A stretch of DNA of 64,000 bases from Orientallactaga sibirica (lineage: Eukaryota; Chordata; Mammalia; Rodentia; Dipodidae). How positions within the stretch are numbered: position 1 is the first letter of the stretch; each line of letters starts with the position of its first letter. The stretch lies in NCBI GenBank assembly GCA_036365145.1, contig JAEOAD010000025.1:27971001-28035000 (forward strand), in the 5' to 3' direction. Positions 63,063 to 64,000 of the stretch are shown here, piece after piece. Under the pieces are notes generated by a model. The model was not told where the DNA came from. It saw nothing but the letters and a program-made list of their open reading frames with translations, and ran no database searches. A program made the position numbers and the translations under genes.

Positions 63063-64000
63063 AAAAAAGAAAAAAGGAAAACTGATCATTAATAATAATA
63101 AAAAATGTATGTATAATAAATATATATTTATAGTATATAAAAATAATAATGGGCTGCAGTAATGGCTTAGCCGTTATGGCACTTGATAGGCGGAGCCGCA
63201 GGACTCAGGTTCCATTCACCAGACTCAGGTTCGATTCCTCAAGATGGTGCATCCATCTGGAGTTCATTTGAAGTGTCTAGAGGCCCTGGTGCGCCCATTC
63301 TCTATCTGCCTCTTTCTCTATCTCTCTCTCTAATAAAAAAAAAAAATACTAAAATAATAATACAGCCGGGCGTGGTGGCGCACGCCTTTAATCCCAGCAC
63401 TCGGGAGGCAGAGGTAGGAGGATTGCCGAGAGTTCAAGGCCACCCTGAGACTACATAGTTAATTCCAGGTCAGCCTGGACCAGAGTGAGACCCTACCTTG
63501 CAAAATCAAAAAAATAAATAAATAAATAAATAAAATAAAATAAAATAATAATAGAGCGGGGCGTGGTGGTGCATGCCTTTAATCCCAGCACTCGGGAAGA
63601 GAGGTAGGAGGATCACCGTGAGTTCGAGGCCAGCCTGAGAATACAGAGTGAATTCCAGGTCAGCCTGGGCCAGAGTAAGACCCTACCTCGAAAAAAACAA
63701 AAAAATAAAATAAAATAATAAAATGATAATACAATTTTTAAAAAAATTAAGAGCCAGGCGTGGTGGCACACGCCTTTAATCCCAGTACTCGGGAGGCAGA
63801 GGTAGGATCGCCATGAGTTCGAGGCCATCCTGAGAATACAGAGTGAATTCCAGGTCAGCCTGGACTAGAGTGAGACCCTACCTCAAAAAAAAAAAAAAAT
63901 CAAAAAAAATTAAATAATTTTATTTTTATTTATTTATTTCAAAGAAAGAGGGAGAGAGAGAATGTGCAAGCCAGGGCCTCCAGCCACTGCAAATGAACTC
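63063..64000. repeat. Right flank beyond the CpG island: SINEs only
   Basis: AT-rich run at 63080-63145; Dip+ at about 63150-63345; B1+ at 63365-63510, 63555-63700 and 63750-63890; the start of a minus Dip from about 63920 to the window end. No exon of a neighbouring gene is recognisable. Confidence 0.85.

Noticed and set aside
61562..63092. ORFs of 475-480 codons through the G/A tract, in both orientations
   Set aside because: A two-letter purine tract cannot contain most stops. Composition is Gly/Glu/Arg/Lys or Pro/Ser/Leu only, and it runs into promoter CpG sequence.

Overview
This is a mammalian nuclear window, almost certainly from a rodent of the jerboa/birch-mouse group (Dipodoidea). 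The evidence is the interspersed-repeat content. Well over a hundred SINE copies belong to two dominant families: a 7SL-derived B1 of about 150 bp, and a tRNA-derived element with an ID/B2-like head, clear pol III box B (GGTTCGATTCC-like) and AAATAAATAAA tail, which matches the Dip family described from jerboas. ID, ID_B1 (B4-like), L1 and solo-LTR remains are also present. Species assignment is inference.

The only real protein-coding gene I can support is the 5' half of GON4L (Gon4l) on the minus strand. A CpG-rich promoter sits at about 62.6-63.06 kb, with ETS and NRF1 sites. The initiator ATG is at 54918-54920. Thirteen coding exons follow at 54437-54920, 50116-50304, 33256-33449, 30906-30980, 30398-30448, 26735-26785, 24906-25001, 23549-23668, 21163-21333, 18119-18311 (with extra copies at 15490-15680 and 13660-13852), 9990-10091, 6239-6279 and 4348-4451. 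All junctions have AG/GT dinucleotides and all phases agree. Joined with one copy of coding exon 10, they give 1871 nt (623 codons plus 2 nt) of an acidic, largely disordered N-terminal region. The gene continues left of base 4348.

Three structures make this locus unusual. (1) A 39-bp minisatellite of exactly 51 units (52473-54461) is built from the last 25 nt of coding exon 1 plus the first 14 nt of the next intron. The 5' splice site has therefore been copied about 51 times in tandem, always in the same codon phase, with one in-frame TAG after 43 units. (2) Coding exon 10 (193 nt, not a multiple of 3) occurs three times in a tandem segmental duplication (11248-14191, 14192-15690, 15691 to about 18640) that also triplicates an RPS12 retropseudogene; the middle exon copy carries two 1-nt deletions. 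(3) An 11.7-kb minisatellite of about 60-64-bp units (33574-45264) fills most of the intron before coding exon 3 and shows higher-order periodicity.

Other features are a nearly pure G/A tract of about 950 bp (61658-62612) next to the promoter, a 5'-truncated L1 (56090 to about 59300) in the 5' UTR intron, a 667-bp solo LTR (10468-11134) inside a Dip SINE, and several nested SINE insertions with visible target-site duplications. Nothing to the right of 63.1 kb except SINEs is recognisable. The long ORFs in the tandem arrays and the G/A tract are products of repeat periodicity, not separate genes.
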